Shown: positions 25,640 through 34,004 of the stretch, piece after piece
Layout: each line of letters starts with the position of its first letter
Numbering within the stretch: position 1 is the first letter of the stretch
Notes under the pieces: model-generated
Databases searched by the model: none
What the model was told of the DNA's origin: nothing
Seen by the model: the letters and a program-made list of their open reading frames with translations, nothing else
NCBI RefSeq assembly: GCF_009933335.1
Contig: NZ_MAEL01000042.1
Span: 62,001 to 126,000, forward strand
Direction of reading: 5' to 3'
Length of the DNA stretch: 64,000 bases
From: Candidatus Enterococcus willemsii
Lineage (GTDB): Bacteria; Bacillota; Bacilli; Lactobacillales; Enterococcaceae
Translations under genes and position numbers: made by a program

Positions 25640-26598
25640 AATTTTTGAAGGAACAGCTTGTAATTTATGGCATGTATGGCGTGTTTTTGGTCGTAACTTT
25701 GGCAACGTTGTACTTACATAACTTACCTTTGCAACCATTTGTGGATGTGTTTTGGTTTTTGACCTTTCTGTTAGTGATTTATTCGCTAATTTGTGGGTAT
25801 CAGCATTGGCAAAAAATAAAGCAACTCAAACAACTAACGACACAACCAATGACCAGACAGGCACAGTTGTTTTTACCAAAATCGACAACCGAGAGCGAGA
25901 GGCTTTATCAGCAGTTATTGCAAACAACATTAGTAGAAAAAGATCGGCAACAGCAACAAATCAGCGAGCAACAAAAAGAAATTTTAGAAGATTTTGGTTT
26001 ATGGTTGCATCAAGTTAAGACACCACTAGCCGCTTTAGATTTACTGCTACAATTGCCAGAACCAGAAACACTTAAAATGAAAAATGAAGTGTTCAAAATT
26101 AATGATTACCTACAAATGATGCTGAATTATTTACGCCAAAATCTAGCCAATGAAGACTTAGTCATTGAAAAGGTAGCATTAGAACCAATCGTCAAAACGG
26201 TTTTGAAAAAATATGCGGTATTCTTTTCACAAAAAGATTTACGTCTAGTCATGAAGTCTCTGCAAGTATCGGTGTATTCAGACCAAAAGTGGTTGACATT
26301 TATTTTGGAACAACTACTATTCAATGCCATTAAATATACCAATGAAGGAGAAATTGCCGTTATTTGGGAGGAAAATCAATTATTGATTAAAGATACAGGT
26401 ATAGGCATCCGTCCAGAAGATTTACCGCGAGTATTTGAAAAGGGGTATACAGGCTACAATGGACGTGAACATCAACGAGCAAGTGGACTGGGACTTTATC
26501 TCTGTCAAATGATGGCCCAAAAAATTGGTATGACGTTGACCATCACGTCAGAAGTTGCAAGCGGCACCGTCGTCAGTCTGACATTTCCCAAAGAATAA
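25636..26598 (+). CDS. bceS: BceS-type intramembrane-sensing histidine kinase
   Basis: Short sensor kinase (320 residues) with two TM helices (about 10-28 and 36-53) and almost no extracellular loop, so it cannot bind a ligand itself; Bce kinases take their signal from the BceAB transporter. H-box FGLWLHQVKTPLAAL (His125), N box LLFNAIKYT, G1 IKDTGIGI and G2 RASGLGLYLCQ are all present. The H-box FxxWxHQVKTP is diagnostic of the Bce class. Partner of the upstream response regulator. Confidence 0.92.
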   Translation: MKFLKEQLVIYGMYGVFLVVTLATLYLHNLPLQPFVDVFWFLTFLLVIYSLICGYQHWQKIKQLKQLTTQPMTRQAQLFLPKSTTESERLYQQLLQTTLVEKDRQQQQISEQQKEILEDFGLWLHQVKTPLAALDLLLQLPEPETLKMKNEVFKINDYLQMMLNYLRQNLANEDLVIEKVALEPIVKTVLKKYAVFFSQKDLRLVMKSLQVSVYSDQKWLTFILEQLLFNAIKYTNEGEIAVIWEENQLLIKDTGIGIRPEDLPRVFEKGYTGYNGREHQRASGLGLYLCQMMAQKIGMTLTITSEVASGTVVSLTFPKE

Positions 26599-26604
26599 AA
26601 GCCA

Positions 26605-26645
26605 AACATCCCAACTTACGAATCTGTAAGTTGGGATGTTGTTTT
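26605..26645 (+). terminator. Terminator between bceRS and bceAB
   Basis: A perfect 15-bp stem AACATCCCAACTTAC/GTAAGTTGGGATGTT with a 6-base loop; the following T tract (GTTTTG) is weak, so partial readthrough is possible. Confidence 0.75.
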
Positions 26646-26699
26646 GTAAGTAGCAGTTTCCGATTTTTCTAGGTATGATAGCAAAGAGGGGGAATCAAA

Positions 26700-27461
26700 A
26701 TGACTCGATTATTAACAGTAAAAAATGTCAAAAAAACATATCAAAGTCGGCTAAACGGCCAACCTGTAGAAGCACTTCGTCAAATTGACTTTACGATTGA
26801 AGAAGGGGAATATGTAGCGATTATGGGTGAATCAGGCTCAGGAAAAAGTACGTTATTAAACTTAATTGCAACACTAGACAAACCGAATACAGGATTGATT
26901 CAATTACGGCAACAAGACTTTAGTGAAATTGCTGAAAAAGAGGCCGCAAAATTTCGGCGTGAGCATTTAGGCTTTGTCTTTCAAGATTTTAATTTGCTTG
27001 ATACATTTTCAGTTAAAGATAATATTCTATTGCCTTTGGTTTTATCACGCATGTCGTATCAGAAAATGGAAGCACGATTGTTGCCACTTGTACAGGCGCT
27101 AGGAATTGATACATTGCTTGAGAAATATCCTTATGAATTATCCGGTGGACAACAACAACGAGTAGCGATTGCCCGAGCGATTATTACACAACCAGAATTA
27201 TTGCTAGCCGATGAGCCGACAGGAGCGTTAGATTCTAAAACATCTAATCAGTTATTGCAAGTCTTTGAACGCTTGAATGCCAATGGTCAAACGATTTTAA
27301 TGGTGACCCATAGTGTTATTGCGGCTAGCCATGCGAAGCGTGTACTTTTTATTAAAGATGGGCAAGTCTTCCATCAACTGTATCGTGGTGAGAAAAACAA
27401 TCAAGAGTTTTTAGCAACTATTTCAGATATGACGACTGTTTTGTTGACAAAGGGGGAGTAG
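26700..27461 (+). CDS. bceA: BceA-type ABC transporter ATPase
   Basis: ATPase of a peptide-antibiotic detoxification transporter. Walker [10 protein letters not shown] (43-51), Q-loop FQDFNLLD, signature [14 protein letters not shown], Walker [13 protein letters not shown] and H-loop MVTHS are intact. Length 253 is standard for the family. The permease starts two bases after its stop. A TATGAT at 26674-26679 may be the -10 of a separate promoter controlled by BceR. Start after GAGGGGGAATCAAA. Confidence 0.93.
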   Translation: MTRLLTVKNVKKTYQSRLNGQPVEALRQIDFTIEEGEYVAIMGESGSGKSTLLNLIATLDKPNTGLIQLRQQDFSEIAEKEAAKFRREHLGFVFQDFNLLDTFSVKDNILLPLVLSRMSYQKMEARLLPLVQALGIDTLLEKYPYELSGGQQQRVAIARAIITQPELLLADEPTGALDSKTSNQLLQVFERLNANGQTILMVTHSVIAASHAKRVLFIKDGQVFHQLYRGEKNNQEFLATISDMTTVLLTKGE

Positions 27462-27462
27462 C

Positions 27463-29469
27463 ATGTTTTTTGCAAAATTAAGTGCTCAAACATTACGAAA
27501 AAATCGTCAAATCTACTTGCCATTTTTATGTGCGATGATTTTCATGGTTGCCATTAATCTAATGATTCATTTATTGGTTCATAGTGATGGCATGCAACAA
27601 TTAAGCGAACGCAGGGGTGTCTCCCATGCTTTTAATTTAGGGCAGCAAGTCATCATCTTTCTCACCTTTATTTTTGCCGTTTATGCCAATCATTTTGTTA
27701 GTAAACAACGGACTCGTGAACTAGGTTTATTTAATATTTTAGGGCTTGGAAAAAAAGAATTATACAAGCTGACCATGTGGGAATTAGTCATTTCATATGT
27801 CATTTCCTTAGTATTGGGAAGTATATCAGGTGTGGTTTTCTTTAAATTTCTTTCGCTAAGCTTGTTAAAGCTGTATGATGTGGGCGGTGCATTTGTTTTT
27901 ACAATGAATGGTAGCAGCTTTGTGATGATTGTGTTGGAATTCTTGTTTGTTTTTGTCTTATTGTTTTTGTTCAATTGCCGTTATATTTATAAAACAAATC
28001 CTATTGAATTATTAACAAGTGTCAAAAAAGGTGAACGAGAACCGAAAGCTCGTTGGTTTTTAACGATTATTGGTTTACTGGCATTGGGGATTGGTTACTA
28101 TTTAGCATTTACGATTGAAACACCTTTAATTGCTGTTATGACTTTTGTGGTTGCGGTCATTTTAGTCGTTATTGGGACATATATGCTCTTTATTGGGGGC
28201 AGTGTGACTCTACTAAAACAGTTGAAACAAAACAAGAAGTTGTATTACCGTCCTGATTTTTTTGTTTCTGTATCGAGTATGATGTACCGGATGAAACAAA
28301 ATGCAGCCGGTTTAGCTAGCATCTGTATCTTATCAACAATGGCATTAATTACGGTGTCCACAACAGTAAGTTTATATGCTGGACGCGAAGCAGATATAGC
28401 AGCGGAATTTGATTATGATATGCAGTTAGTCACTAGCTTTGCTCCAGATAGGTGGACTCAAAAAACTTATGACTTAGCAAAAGACAGAAAAATTGAGATT
28501 ACTGATACGCGACAAGTTAAGCTAAGTACTGATTTTCTCTATCGTCGAGAGGGTAATCAATTGACGTGGGTCAATGAGGCAAGTTCTGATTTAGTTAGTA
28601 TTCTCAACAATTCCAAAGCAAATTACTATACCTTTATCACGGTGTCTGAGTACAATCAATTGATGAATACGGACTATCAGTTAAGTAAAGATCAAGTACT
28701 ATTAGATGGCATGGGGAAAAGAGTCGCCAATCAACCATTAACCATTGGAGAACAAACATTTAATGTGAAAGAGGTCGTCACAGATTTCCCGAATATCTTG
28801 GAGTTTCTAGGATTTAATCGGATAATTGTTGTGATGGCAGATGAAGAGATAATCTCTAATGCTATTGAAAAGAGCCTGCCTTTTTATGAATGGGAAAACG
28901 TTAATTTATGGATGTATCATTTTGATTTTAATTTTACTGCTTCAAAGAAAGAACAACGAGCAGTATTTGCAGAGGATCTAACAGATGTATTAAATGGTAT
29001 TTATCCAACAAGAATGAGCTATTCATATGGTATCAAATCAAAAGATTTGGCTAAAGAAAGAAACCATGATTTTGACAATAGCTTCTTTTTTATTGGGATT
29101 TTATTGAGTATCATCTTTTTATTCGCAACGGTTCTGATTATTTACTTTAAGCAAATATCAGAAGGGGTAGATGATCGCAAACGATTTATCATCATGCAAA
29201 AAGTGGGCATGAGTCCAAAAGAAGTCAAGCGTGCAATTAATCAGCAAGTGCTTCTAATTTTTGGTTTGCCATTAGTCACGGCACTCTTGCATTTGACCTT
29301 TGCCTTTCCGATGATGAAGCAACTCCTTTTATTATTTGAAGTCCGTCAGACTGATGTATTCTTTAAAGTAACGATTGCTGTAGCTTTTGTATTTATTGTG
29401 TTCTATTATTTAGTTTATCGCTTAACTGCGAATGTGTATTATCAAATTGTTGAAAGAAAATCTTTATAG
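27463..29469 (+). CDS. bceB: BceB-type ABC permease
   Basis: FtsX-fold permease of 668 residues with ten expected TM segments: four or more in the N-terminal half to about 265, a large extracellular domain of roughly 210 residues (about 310-530) between TM7 and TM8 that defines the class and binds lipid II-peptide complexes, and three C-terminal TMs. Together with BceA it frees lipid II-cycle intermediates from bacitracin or lantibiotics, and it activates BceS. The antibiotic range cannot be told from sequence. Confidence 0.92.
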   Translation: MFFAKLSAQTLRKNRQIYLPFLCAMIFMVAINLMIHLLVHSDGMQQLSERRGVSHAFNLGQQVIIFLTFIFAVYANHFVSKQRTRELGLFNILGLGKKELYKLTMWELVISYVISLVLGSISGVVFFKFLSLSLLKLYDVGGAFVFTMNGSSFVMIVLEFLFVFVLLFLFNCRYIYKTNPIELLTSVKKGEREPKARWFLTIIGLLALGIGYYLAFTIETPLIAVMTFVVAVILVVIGTYMLFIGGSVTLLKQLKQNKKLYYRPDFFVSVSSMMYRMKQNAAGLASICILSTMALITVSTTVSLYAGREADIAAEFDYDMQLVTSFAPDRWTQKTYDLAKDRKIEITDTRQVKLSTDFLYRREGNQLTWVNEASSDLVSILNNSKANYYTFITVSEYNQLMNTDYQLSKDQVLLDGMGKRVANQPLTIGEQTFNVKEVVTDFPNILEFLGFNRIIVVMADEEIISNAIEKSLPFYEWENVNLWMYHFDFNFTASKKEQRAVFAEDLTDVLNGIYPTRMSYSYGIKSKDLAKERNHDFDNSFFFIGILLSIIFLFATVLIIYFKQISEGVDDRKRFIIMQKVGMSPKEVKRAINQQVLLIFGLPLVTALLHLTFAFPMMKQLLLLFEVRQTDVFFKVTIAVAFVFIVFYYLVYRLTANVYYQIVERKSL

Positions 29470-29480
29470 CTTTAAGTAAC

Positions 29481-29528
29481 AAAACAGACTAAGATTAAAG
29501 GGATAATCCAATAATCTTAGTCTGTTTT
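29481..29528. terminator. Bidirectional terminator, bceB / amidinotransferase-fold gene
   Basis: A perfect 16-bp stem (AAAACAGACTAAGATT and its complement) with flanking A and T tracts separates two converging genes. Confidence 0.92.
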
Positions 29529-30502
29529 TATTCTCTAATGAACGGTTGGGTCGTACATCTAAATGAACCACCAAAAACTCTAGAGACATAATAATCCAAT
29601 GTTTCTACTTTTACATGATGTTTTTTCAAAGCTGTGATAACTTCTTTAAATGAATAATCTGTTATATACACTTCTTCATTAATTGGCAAACCATTCGCCA
29701 TCAAAATACTAGCATCAGCTAAACTAATCGGGATTTTTTGCCAGTGTTGTAGTTGGCTAGGAACACCATCTAAAAAAGCATCCTCACAAATAATCATGAG
29801 CCCCTCACGTACAAGACTTAGCGCACAGTCCAAATGTAGAATGTTTGGATGCAATCGTACTGGAACAACTTCGTAACCAAAGTGTCTCATGAAACGTTGT
29901 AACCACTGAATACCTAATAAATTACTCGCCAAACCAGAATATCCGACAAAAATTGTCTTGTGATAGACTAATACGTCACCACCTTCAATAAAGGGTCCTT
30001 GGTGGCTATGTATACCAAGTGAAATATCAGGTTGAGGAGCAGCAAAATAGAGTCCCTGTTCTTTCGTCGCTTCAATTAAAATTTCACGAATCGGTAAGAC
30101 TTCATAGCGACGATGAGGCAATCGTAAATTTCCTTCAATCACACATTCACCAATTGCAAAAAAAGGATCACGTGAAAAGAAGTTACTATAACCATCACCT
30201 GATTCTCGTCCCAATGATTTTTCCTCATCAGTCAATAATCTTGGACGTAATACCTCGACACCATAACTTTCTAGAAGCTGTTGCATATCTACTTTTTCTT
30301 GTTCCCAACGCATTTGCTTTTCAGGGTGAGCATCTGCAAAATCCTCGGCAGCATGACCTGAAGACCATTCAATATTTTCTGCAGTCAAAAAGGATAAATC
30401 TGCGTTATCTTCATTTTTTTCATCAGGAAAAGCGAATTGCGACTGCGCTAGCACTACTTTTTTTAAGGGAGCAAATTCACTTTCTACAAATATTTTCGTC
30501 AT
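29528..30502 (-). CDS. Guanidine-modifying enzyme (amidinotransferase/arginine-deiminase superfamily)
   Basis: Member of the pentein superfamily (dimethylargininase, amidinotransferase, arginine deiminase). The fivefold fold shows FSRDPFFAIGE, FIEGGDVLVYHKTIFVGYSGLAS, the catalytic His region NILHLDCALSLV, and the nucleophile Cys near the end in GGSFRCTTQP. About 324 residues. The frame opens at 30532, but AAGGAGGTATGAA points to the ATG at 30502. No arc operon genes are adjacent, so it is not the classical arginine deiminase; substrate unassigned. Single gene. Confidence 0.8.
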   Translation of the reverse strand: MTKIFVESEFAPLKKVVLAQSQFAFPDEKNEDNADLSFLTAENIEWSSGHAAEDFADAHPEKQMRWEQEKVDMQQLLESYGVEVLRPRLLTDEEKSLGRESGDGYSNFFSRDPFFAIGECVIEGNLRLPHRRYEVLPIREILIEATKEQGLYFAAPQPDISLGIHSHQGPFIEGGDVLVYHKTIFVGYSGLASNLLGIQWLQRFMRHFGYEVVPVRLHPNILHLDCALSLVREGLMIICEDAFLDGVPSQLQHWQKIPISLADASILMANGLPINEEVYITDYSFKEVITALKKHHVKVETLDYYVSRVFGGSFRCTTQPFIRE

Positions 30503-30630
30503 TTCATACCTCCTTGAAGATAAGTGTACCATGAAATAGAGGGTAGTCTAGTTGAATTTTGAGTCTTTTTGTTTGGTAATGACGTTTAAGGGGAAGAGCG
30601 TGGTGATAAGGGTTTTCTAGTATAACAAAA

Positions 30631-30670
30631 AACTTGCTAAACCATTGATTTACCAATGATTTAGCAAGTT
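30631..30670 (-). terminator. Terminator of ssrA
   Basis: AACTTGCTAAA pairs with TTTAGCAAGTT, with an inner CATTG/CAATG stem; on the minus strand it runs into TTTTTTG. Confidence 0.88.
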
Positions 30671-30679
30671 CGCCAAGTA

Positions 30680-31043
30680 TGGAGGCGGCGGGAGTCGAAC
30701 CCGCGTCCAAACATATCGCTACCCAAAAATCTACGCTCATAGTCAGTTCTATTTAAGAGATTCGCTCGATAAATCGCCGAATGACAGGCTACTTATGTCG
30801 CTAGTCTGATGAACTCTTCTTATTCTTACAGACGGAAAGAATAAGCGTATCCCACTTAGAATAGGACCCTGACCCGAGTACATGGGCGATACCGGGAGGA
30901 TCTACGTTAACTGTTTTTAGGCAGCTAAAGCGTAAGAGTTATTGTTTTTAGCAGTTATATTTAACTGTAACGTTTTAGCGTAGTCGTAACCTACGAAGCG
31001 CAATTCAAGCTCGAACTATGCCTGTCGAATCCGTAACGCCCCC
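30680..31043 (-). ncRNA. ssrA: Transfer-messenger RNA (tmRNA)
   Basis: tmRNA rescues stalled ribosomes and tags the nascent chain for proteolysis. The 5' end GGGGGCGTTACGGATTCGAC pairs with the 3' CGCCTCC to form the acceptor stem; the T arm (GGGTTCGACTCCC) lies at the low-coordinate end. The tag frame runs from 30952 down to the TAA at 30917 and encodes AKNNNSYALAA, 11 codons. The CCA end is not encoded (the gene continues TAC), so it is added after transcription. The tag is one residue shorter than the 12-residue AKNENNS(F/Y)ALAA that I recall for E. faecalis and E. faecium. Followed by a strong terminator. Confidence 0.97.
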
Positions 31044-31057
31044 TTTATATAAAGGGG
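31040..31057. repeat. Perfect 18-base palindrome across the tmRNA 5' end
   Basis: CCCCTTTATATAAAGGGG is self-complementary. Its left half is the first four bases of mature tmRNA; its right half lies in the precursor leader. In the precursor it could form a hairpin that competes with the acceptor stem. Confidence 0.85.
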
Positions 31058-31070
31058 TCTTACCTTAGAT

Positions 31071-31098
31071 AGTATAACATAAATTTCGTTAATTTCAA
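31071..31098 (-). promoter_or_regulatory. Promoter of ssrA
   Basis: On the minus strand TTGAAA (31098-31093), 16 bases, and TATACT (31076-31071) with an extended -10 TG one base before. Transcription would begin near 31063, about 20 bases ahead of mature tmRNA. Confidence 0.75.
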
Positions 31099-31153
31099 TG
31101 AAAAAGGACTGACCTGTTTTGACTATGTTACATTTGACTACTTCTTTGTAAAA

Positions 31154-31198
31154 CTGTAACAAAAATAATCTTCCTGTAACTGCATTTTATGCTATTCT
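31154..31198 (+). promoter_or_regulatory. Putative promoter with CTGTAAC repeats, upstream of a small gene
   Basis: CTGTAAC occurs at 31154-31160 and 31174-31180, 20 bases apart, with TGTAAA at 31147. An extended -10 TGC-TATTCT lies at 31190-31198 (or TATGCT at 31188-31193). No good -35 is seen, which fits an activator-dependent promoter. Confidence 0.45.
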
Positions 31199-31219
31199 TT
31201 TTTCAAGGGGGACAGTTAT

Positions 31220-31288
31220 ATGGAAGATATTTTCTTTGCGCCATTTGATTGGTTATATCGTGTCATCTCAGGAAATAATGGACAATGA
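31220..31288 (+). CDS. 22-residue small protein, unknown function
   Basis: A very short gene. ATG at 31220 follows AAGGGGGACAGTT; the product MEDIFFAPFDWLYRVI... has an aromatic, amphipathic core and a polar SGNNGQ tail. It has an upstream promoter-like region with repeats and a strong terminator 13 bases after the stop, with nothing else in the transcript, so this is a self-contained unit. I recognise no family; a small membrane-associated peptide or a dual-function RNA are possible. Coding is supported by the ribosome site and the unit layout only. Confidence 0.55.
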   Translation: MEDIFFAPFDWLYRVISGNNGQ

Positions 31289-31300
31289 CCGTGATTTAAT

Positions 31301-31337
31301 AAAGAGCTGACCAAGAGAATCTTGGTCAGCTCCTTTT
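31301..31337. terminator. Terminator of the 22-residue gene
   Basis: A perfect 12-bp stem GAGCTGACCAAG/CTTGGTCAGCTC with loop AGAAT and a T tract; it may also serve the facing reductase gene. Confidence 0.9.
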
Positions 31338-31796
31338 CTATTTACTTGTTAATAAAAGGTCAACATATTGTTCTAAAAATTGTTGATCGATGGCATCATA
31401 ACTATTTATTTGACTACTATCAATATCAAGAACGCCAATTAATTCACCGTTTTTAACCATGGGTACAACAATTTCTGACATCGCTTGTGAGTCGCAAGAA
31501 ATATAGTTAGCATGTTCTTTGACATTTCCAACAATCAAGGTTTCTTGTTTTTCTGCAGATTCGCCACAGACACCTTTACCTAGTTGAATACGGGTACACG
31601 ATACGCGACCTTGGAAAGGTCCTAAAATTAGTTCGCCTTCTTCAAACAAATAGTATCCAGCAAAGACTGTATCTTGCAATGTTTCATTTAATAAAGCCGA
31701 AGAGTTTGCTAGATTAGCAAGCCAATTTGTTTCTGCTTCTAACAATCCCTTTTGTTGTAGTAATAATAATTCATAAACTTCTTTTTTTGTTTGCAT
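31338..31796 (-). CDS. Free methionine-(R)-sulfoxide reductase (GAF domain, MsrC type)
   Basis: GAF-fold enzyme that reduces free methionine-R-sulfoxide through cysteine redox chemistry. All three family cysteines are present at the right spacing: Cys67 (VSCTRI), Cys77 (GKGVCGE) and Cys101 (YISCDS), separated by 10 and 24 residues as in E. coli Cys84/94/118. Length 152 is typical. It lies five bases downstream of the pseudo-receiver regulator gene, in one operon. Confidence 0.9.
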   Translation of the reverse strand: MQTKKEVYELLLLQQKGLLEAETNWLANLANSSALLNETLQDTVFAGYYLFEEGELILGPFQGRVSCTRIQLGKGVCGESAEKQETLIVGNVKEHANYISCDSQAMSEIVVPMVKNGELIGVLDIDSSQINSYDAIDQQFLEQYVDLLLTSK

Positions 31797-31801
31797 ACTC
31801 T

Positions 31802-32458
31802 TTACTCCTCTTGATATTGGAATCGATAACCACGTCCGTGAACTGTTTTAATATAGTCAAATGAACGATTGGATAATTCGATTTTCCTCCGTAAATTTTT
31901 AATATGGGTGTCAATGGCGCGATGCATGCCTCGTTGATTATTTAATAGAACGAGTAATTCATCCCGTGAATAAATCCGATTGGGATGTTGCATGAATTGT
32001 AACAGAAGTTGGTACTCAGAAGCTGTTAGCAAGACTTCTTTTCCTTCTACATAAACTTGTTGTGTATTTGTTTGTAATACCAATTCTTCACCATTATAGT
32101 GCAAAGCTTCTGGTAGTTGATAGTTTTCAATTAAACGTAAAATAGCTTTTAAGCGAGCCAGTAATTCTCTTGGGCTTAAGTGAAAGGGCCAAATAAGGTC
32201 AACTCCTTCATTTAATAATTGGCAACGTTCATTTTCGGTCAGATTTTCTTCTAAAAAGATATACCATGTTCTCTCTTTAGACTCCTCTACAATTTGTCGC
32301 CAAGTATTGGATTGAAATTGTTCGGGAAATAGTAGAATGATATCTTGATTTGGTTCGATTTGATTGGAGAGAGAACAAGTTGTAAAAGGTAACTCCGTCT
32401 GCAACCAATGCCGATATTCTTCAAACTTTTCTGTTTGACTAAGTAGTTGAATATTCAT
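31802..32458 (-). CDS. OmpR-family regulator with degenerate (pseudo-) receiver
   Basis: The C-terminal winged helix (about 120-218) is a standard OmpR type: [47 protein letters not shown]. The N-terminal part has receiver-like length but lost the active site: where an Asp is expected (ILLDxxLP) it reads ILLFPEQF, the KPF lysine is a Trp ([14 protein letters not shown]), and no acidic pair is seen near residue 8. It cannot be phosphorylated in the usual way and no kinase gene is adjacent. The ATG at 32458 lies eight bases after GAGG. Upstream of the Met-sulfoxide reductase; divergent from an M23 hydrolase. It probably acts by oligomerisation or ligand binding. Confidence 0.85.
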   Translation of the reverse strand: MNIQLLSQTEKFEEYRHWLQTELPFTTCSLSNQIEPNQDIILLFPEQFQSNTWRQIVEESKERTWYIFLEENLTENERCQLLNEGVDLIWPFHLSPRELLARLKAILRLIENYQLPEALHYNGEELVLQTNTQQVYVEGKEVLLTASEYQLLLQFMQHPNRIYSRDELLVLLNNQRGMHRAIDTHIKNLRRKIELSNRSFDYIKTVHGRGYRFQYQEE

Positions 32459-32582
32459 GTTTCTCACCTCGTAGTTATTATACTATGAAGAAGAATTTTA
32501 CAAAATAACAGATTATGTCAAATCAGTGATATATATTTCAAGTATGTTAAATATCAAGATTTTTTCACTCTTTTTTCAATCC

Positions 32583-32630
32583 CTCACACAAAACTCACAA
32601 TTGTTCATTATATTAGGTAAAGTGAATAAT
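32583..32630 (+). promoter_or_regulatory. M23 hydrolase promoter with CTCACA repeats
   Basis: CTCACA occurs at 32583 and 32594, exactly 11 bases apart, the phasing used by OmpR-family dimers. TTGTTC (32601-32606) and AATAAT (32625-32630) could be -35 and -10. The divergent neighbour encodes an OmpR-type regulator. Confidence 0.45.
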
Positions 32631-32650
32631 ATGAAAATGTGAGGTTACCT

Positions 32651-33967
32651 ATGATTAAGTTGAAGAAAGCAACATCACTTCTTTTGTTAAGTGCATTTTT
32701 GGCTAGTCCAGTTATGACTTTAGCAGATGAATTTGATGCGAAAATCAAAGAACAAGATCAAAAAATAGAATCACTTGAGAAACAAAAACAAAGTGCTGAG
32801 GCAAATTTAGCTAAAATTGAAGCACGTGTAGCAACTGTTCAACAAGAAATTGAAACAGTTATCGCTGAAAAAACGGCAGAAGAAAAACGTTTAAATGAAT
32901 TAAATGCAGAAATTGAAGATTTAAAAGTAGTCATTGCCAAACGTGACGAGCGTTTAAAAGAGCAAGCAGTCAACGTACAGACAAATCACGGAACAGACAA
33001 TTATTTAGAAACAATTCTAAATGCGGAATCGTTATCTGAGGCATTTAGTCGTACAGTTGCGTTAACAACGATTGTTGGGGCAAATAATGATATTATTGAA
33101 GATCAACAAGCAGACCAAAAAAAATTAGAAGGTCTTTTAGCAGAATCAGAAGAACGTTTAGCAACGATTGAACAAAAAAGTGCTGAATTAGCGGATAAAC
33201 AACAAGAATTAGTTGAAACGCAATTAGAACAAGAAGTGGTAATTAATGAATTACAAGCTTCAGTTACTTCTGAAAAATCGCAACGAGAAAAATTTGTGAA
33301 GCAAAAAGAAGAAGCTGAACGCAAACGTCAAGAACAACTAAAAGCATTAGCTGAACAAAGAGCACGTGAAGAAGCAGCACGTAAAAAAGCTGCTGAAGCA
33401 GAGGCAGAGGCAATTGCACAGGCAAATGCAGCCCAACAAGCGCAAAACAATGCGCCTGCACCTACGCAGTCACAGCCAGAAGCTCAAACTGCAACGGTTG
33501 CCCCTACAGTTGTAGAGGCTCCTGCACAAACGGAATCAGCATCTGTTGCATCCGAACCAACATCGAATTCATCAGGTTGGGCTTCACCGGTAAGTAGTAT
33601 TTCAGTGTCAAGTCCATTTGGTCCTCGTGCTAATCCAACAGGTCCTGGTACAGAGTTCCACAACGGAATTGATTTAGTTGGTTCAACAGGTACACCAATT
33701 TATGCAGCGAAATCTGGTAAAGTAGTGCAATCTGGTTTTGACCCGAGTGGTGGAAACTATGTCATTGTTGATCATGGAGATGGTTATTTCTCTCATTACT
33801 TGCATTTAAGCAGTATTGCTGTATCTAACGGACAATCAGTTAGTCAAGGTACGACTGTTGGTGGGATGGGAACAACAGGTAATTCAACAGGTACCCATTT
33901 ACACTTTGGTATTGGTACTGGAGTTTGGAGTGGCTTTGTAGATCCTGCACCATTTATTGGCGCATAG
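32651..33967 (+). CDS. Secreted coiled-coil M23 peptidoglycan endopeptidase
   Basis: Secreted murein hydrolase. A signal peptide (cleavage near ALADEF, about residue 26) is followed by a long coiled coil (about 27-240) like those of PcsB/CwlO/EnvC, which usually keep the enzyme inactive until FtsEX triggers it. An Ala/Glu/Gln/Pro-rich linker (about 240-310) leads to an M23 (LytM) domain with zinc ligands in FHNGIDL and HLHFG. In enterococci and streptococci the comparable coiled-coil proteins usually carry NlpC/P60 or CHAP domains, so the M23 end is noteworthy. The ATG at 32651 follows GAGGTTACCT; a GTG at 32639 overlaps that site. Confidence 0.87.
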   Translation: MIKLKKATSLLLLSAFLASPVMTLADEFDAKIKEQDQKIESLEKQKQSAEANLAKIEARVATVQQEIETVIAEKTAEEKRLNELNAEIEDLKVVIAKRDERLKEQAVNVQTNHGTDNYLETILNAESLSEAFSRTVALTTIVGANNDIIEDQQADQKKLEGLLAESEERLATIEQKSAELADKQQELVETQLEQEVVINELQASVTSEKSQREKFVKQKEEAERKRQEQLKALAEQRAREEAARKKAAEAEAEAIAQANAAQQAQNNAPAPTQSQPEAQTATVAPTVVEAPAQTESASVASEPTSNSSGWASPVSSISVSSPFGPRANPTGPGTEFHNGIDLVGSTGTPIYAAKSGKVVQSGFDPSGGNYVIVDHGDGYFSHYLHLSSIAVSNGQSVSQGTTVGGMGTTGNSTGTHLHFGIGTGVWSGFVDPAPFIGA

Positions 33968-33968
33968 T

Positions 33969-34003
33969 AAAAAGAGTGAATCGCATGCGATTCACTCTTT
34001 TTT
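33969..34003. terminator. Bidirectional terminator, M23 gene / uspA
   Basis: A palindrome centred on GCATGC with arms AAAGAGTGAATC and its complement, flanked by A and T tracts. Confidence 0.92.
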
Positions 34004-34004
34004 A

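Noticed and set aside
26599-26699. BceR operator upstream of bceA
   Set aside because: TTAC-N6-GTAA is only part of the terminator stem; no convincing BceR inverted repeat was identified.
30019-30534. 171-codon plus-strand open frame
   Set aside because: It is antisense to the amidinotransferase-fold gene over nearly its whole length, has no ribosome site, and its composition mirrors the real gene.
31147-31180. WalR-type box (TGTWAH-N5-TGTWAH)
   Set aside because: The TGTAAM copies are 8 and 20 bases apart, not 11 as WalR requires.
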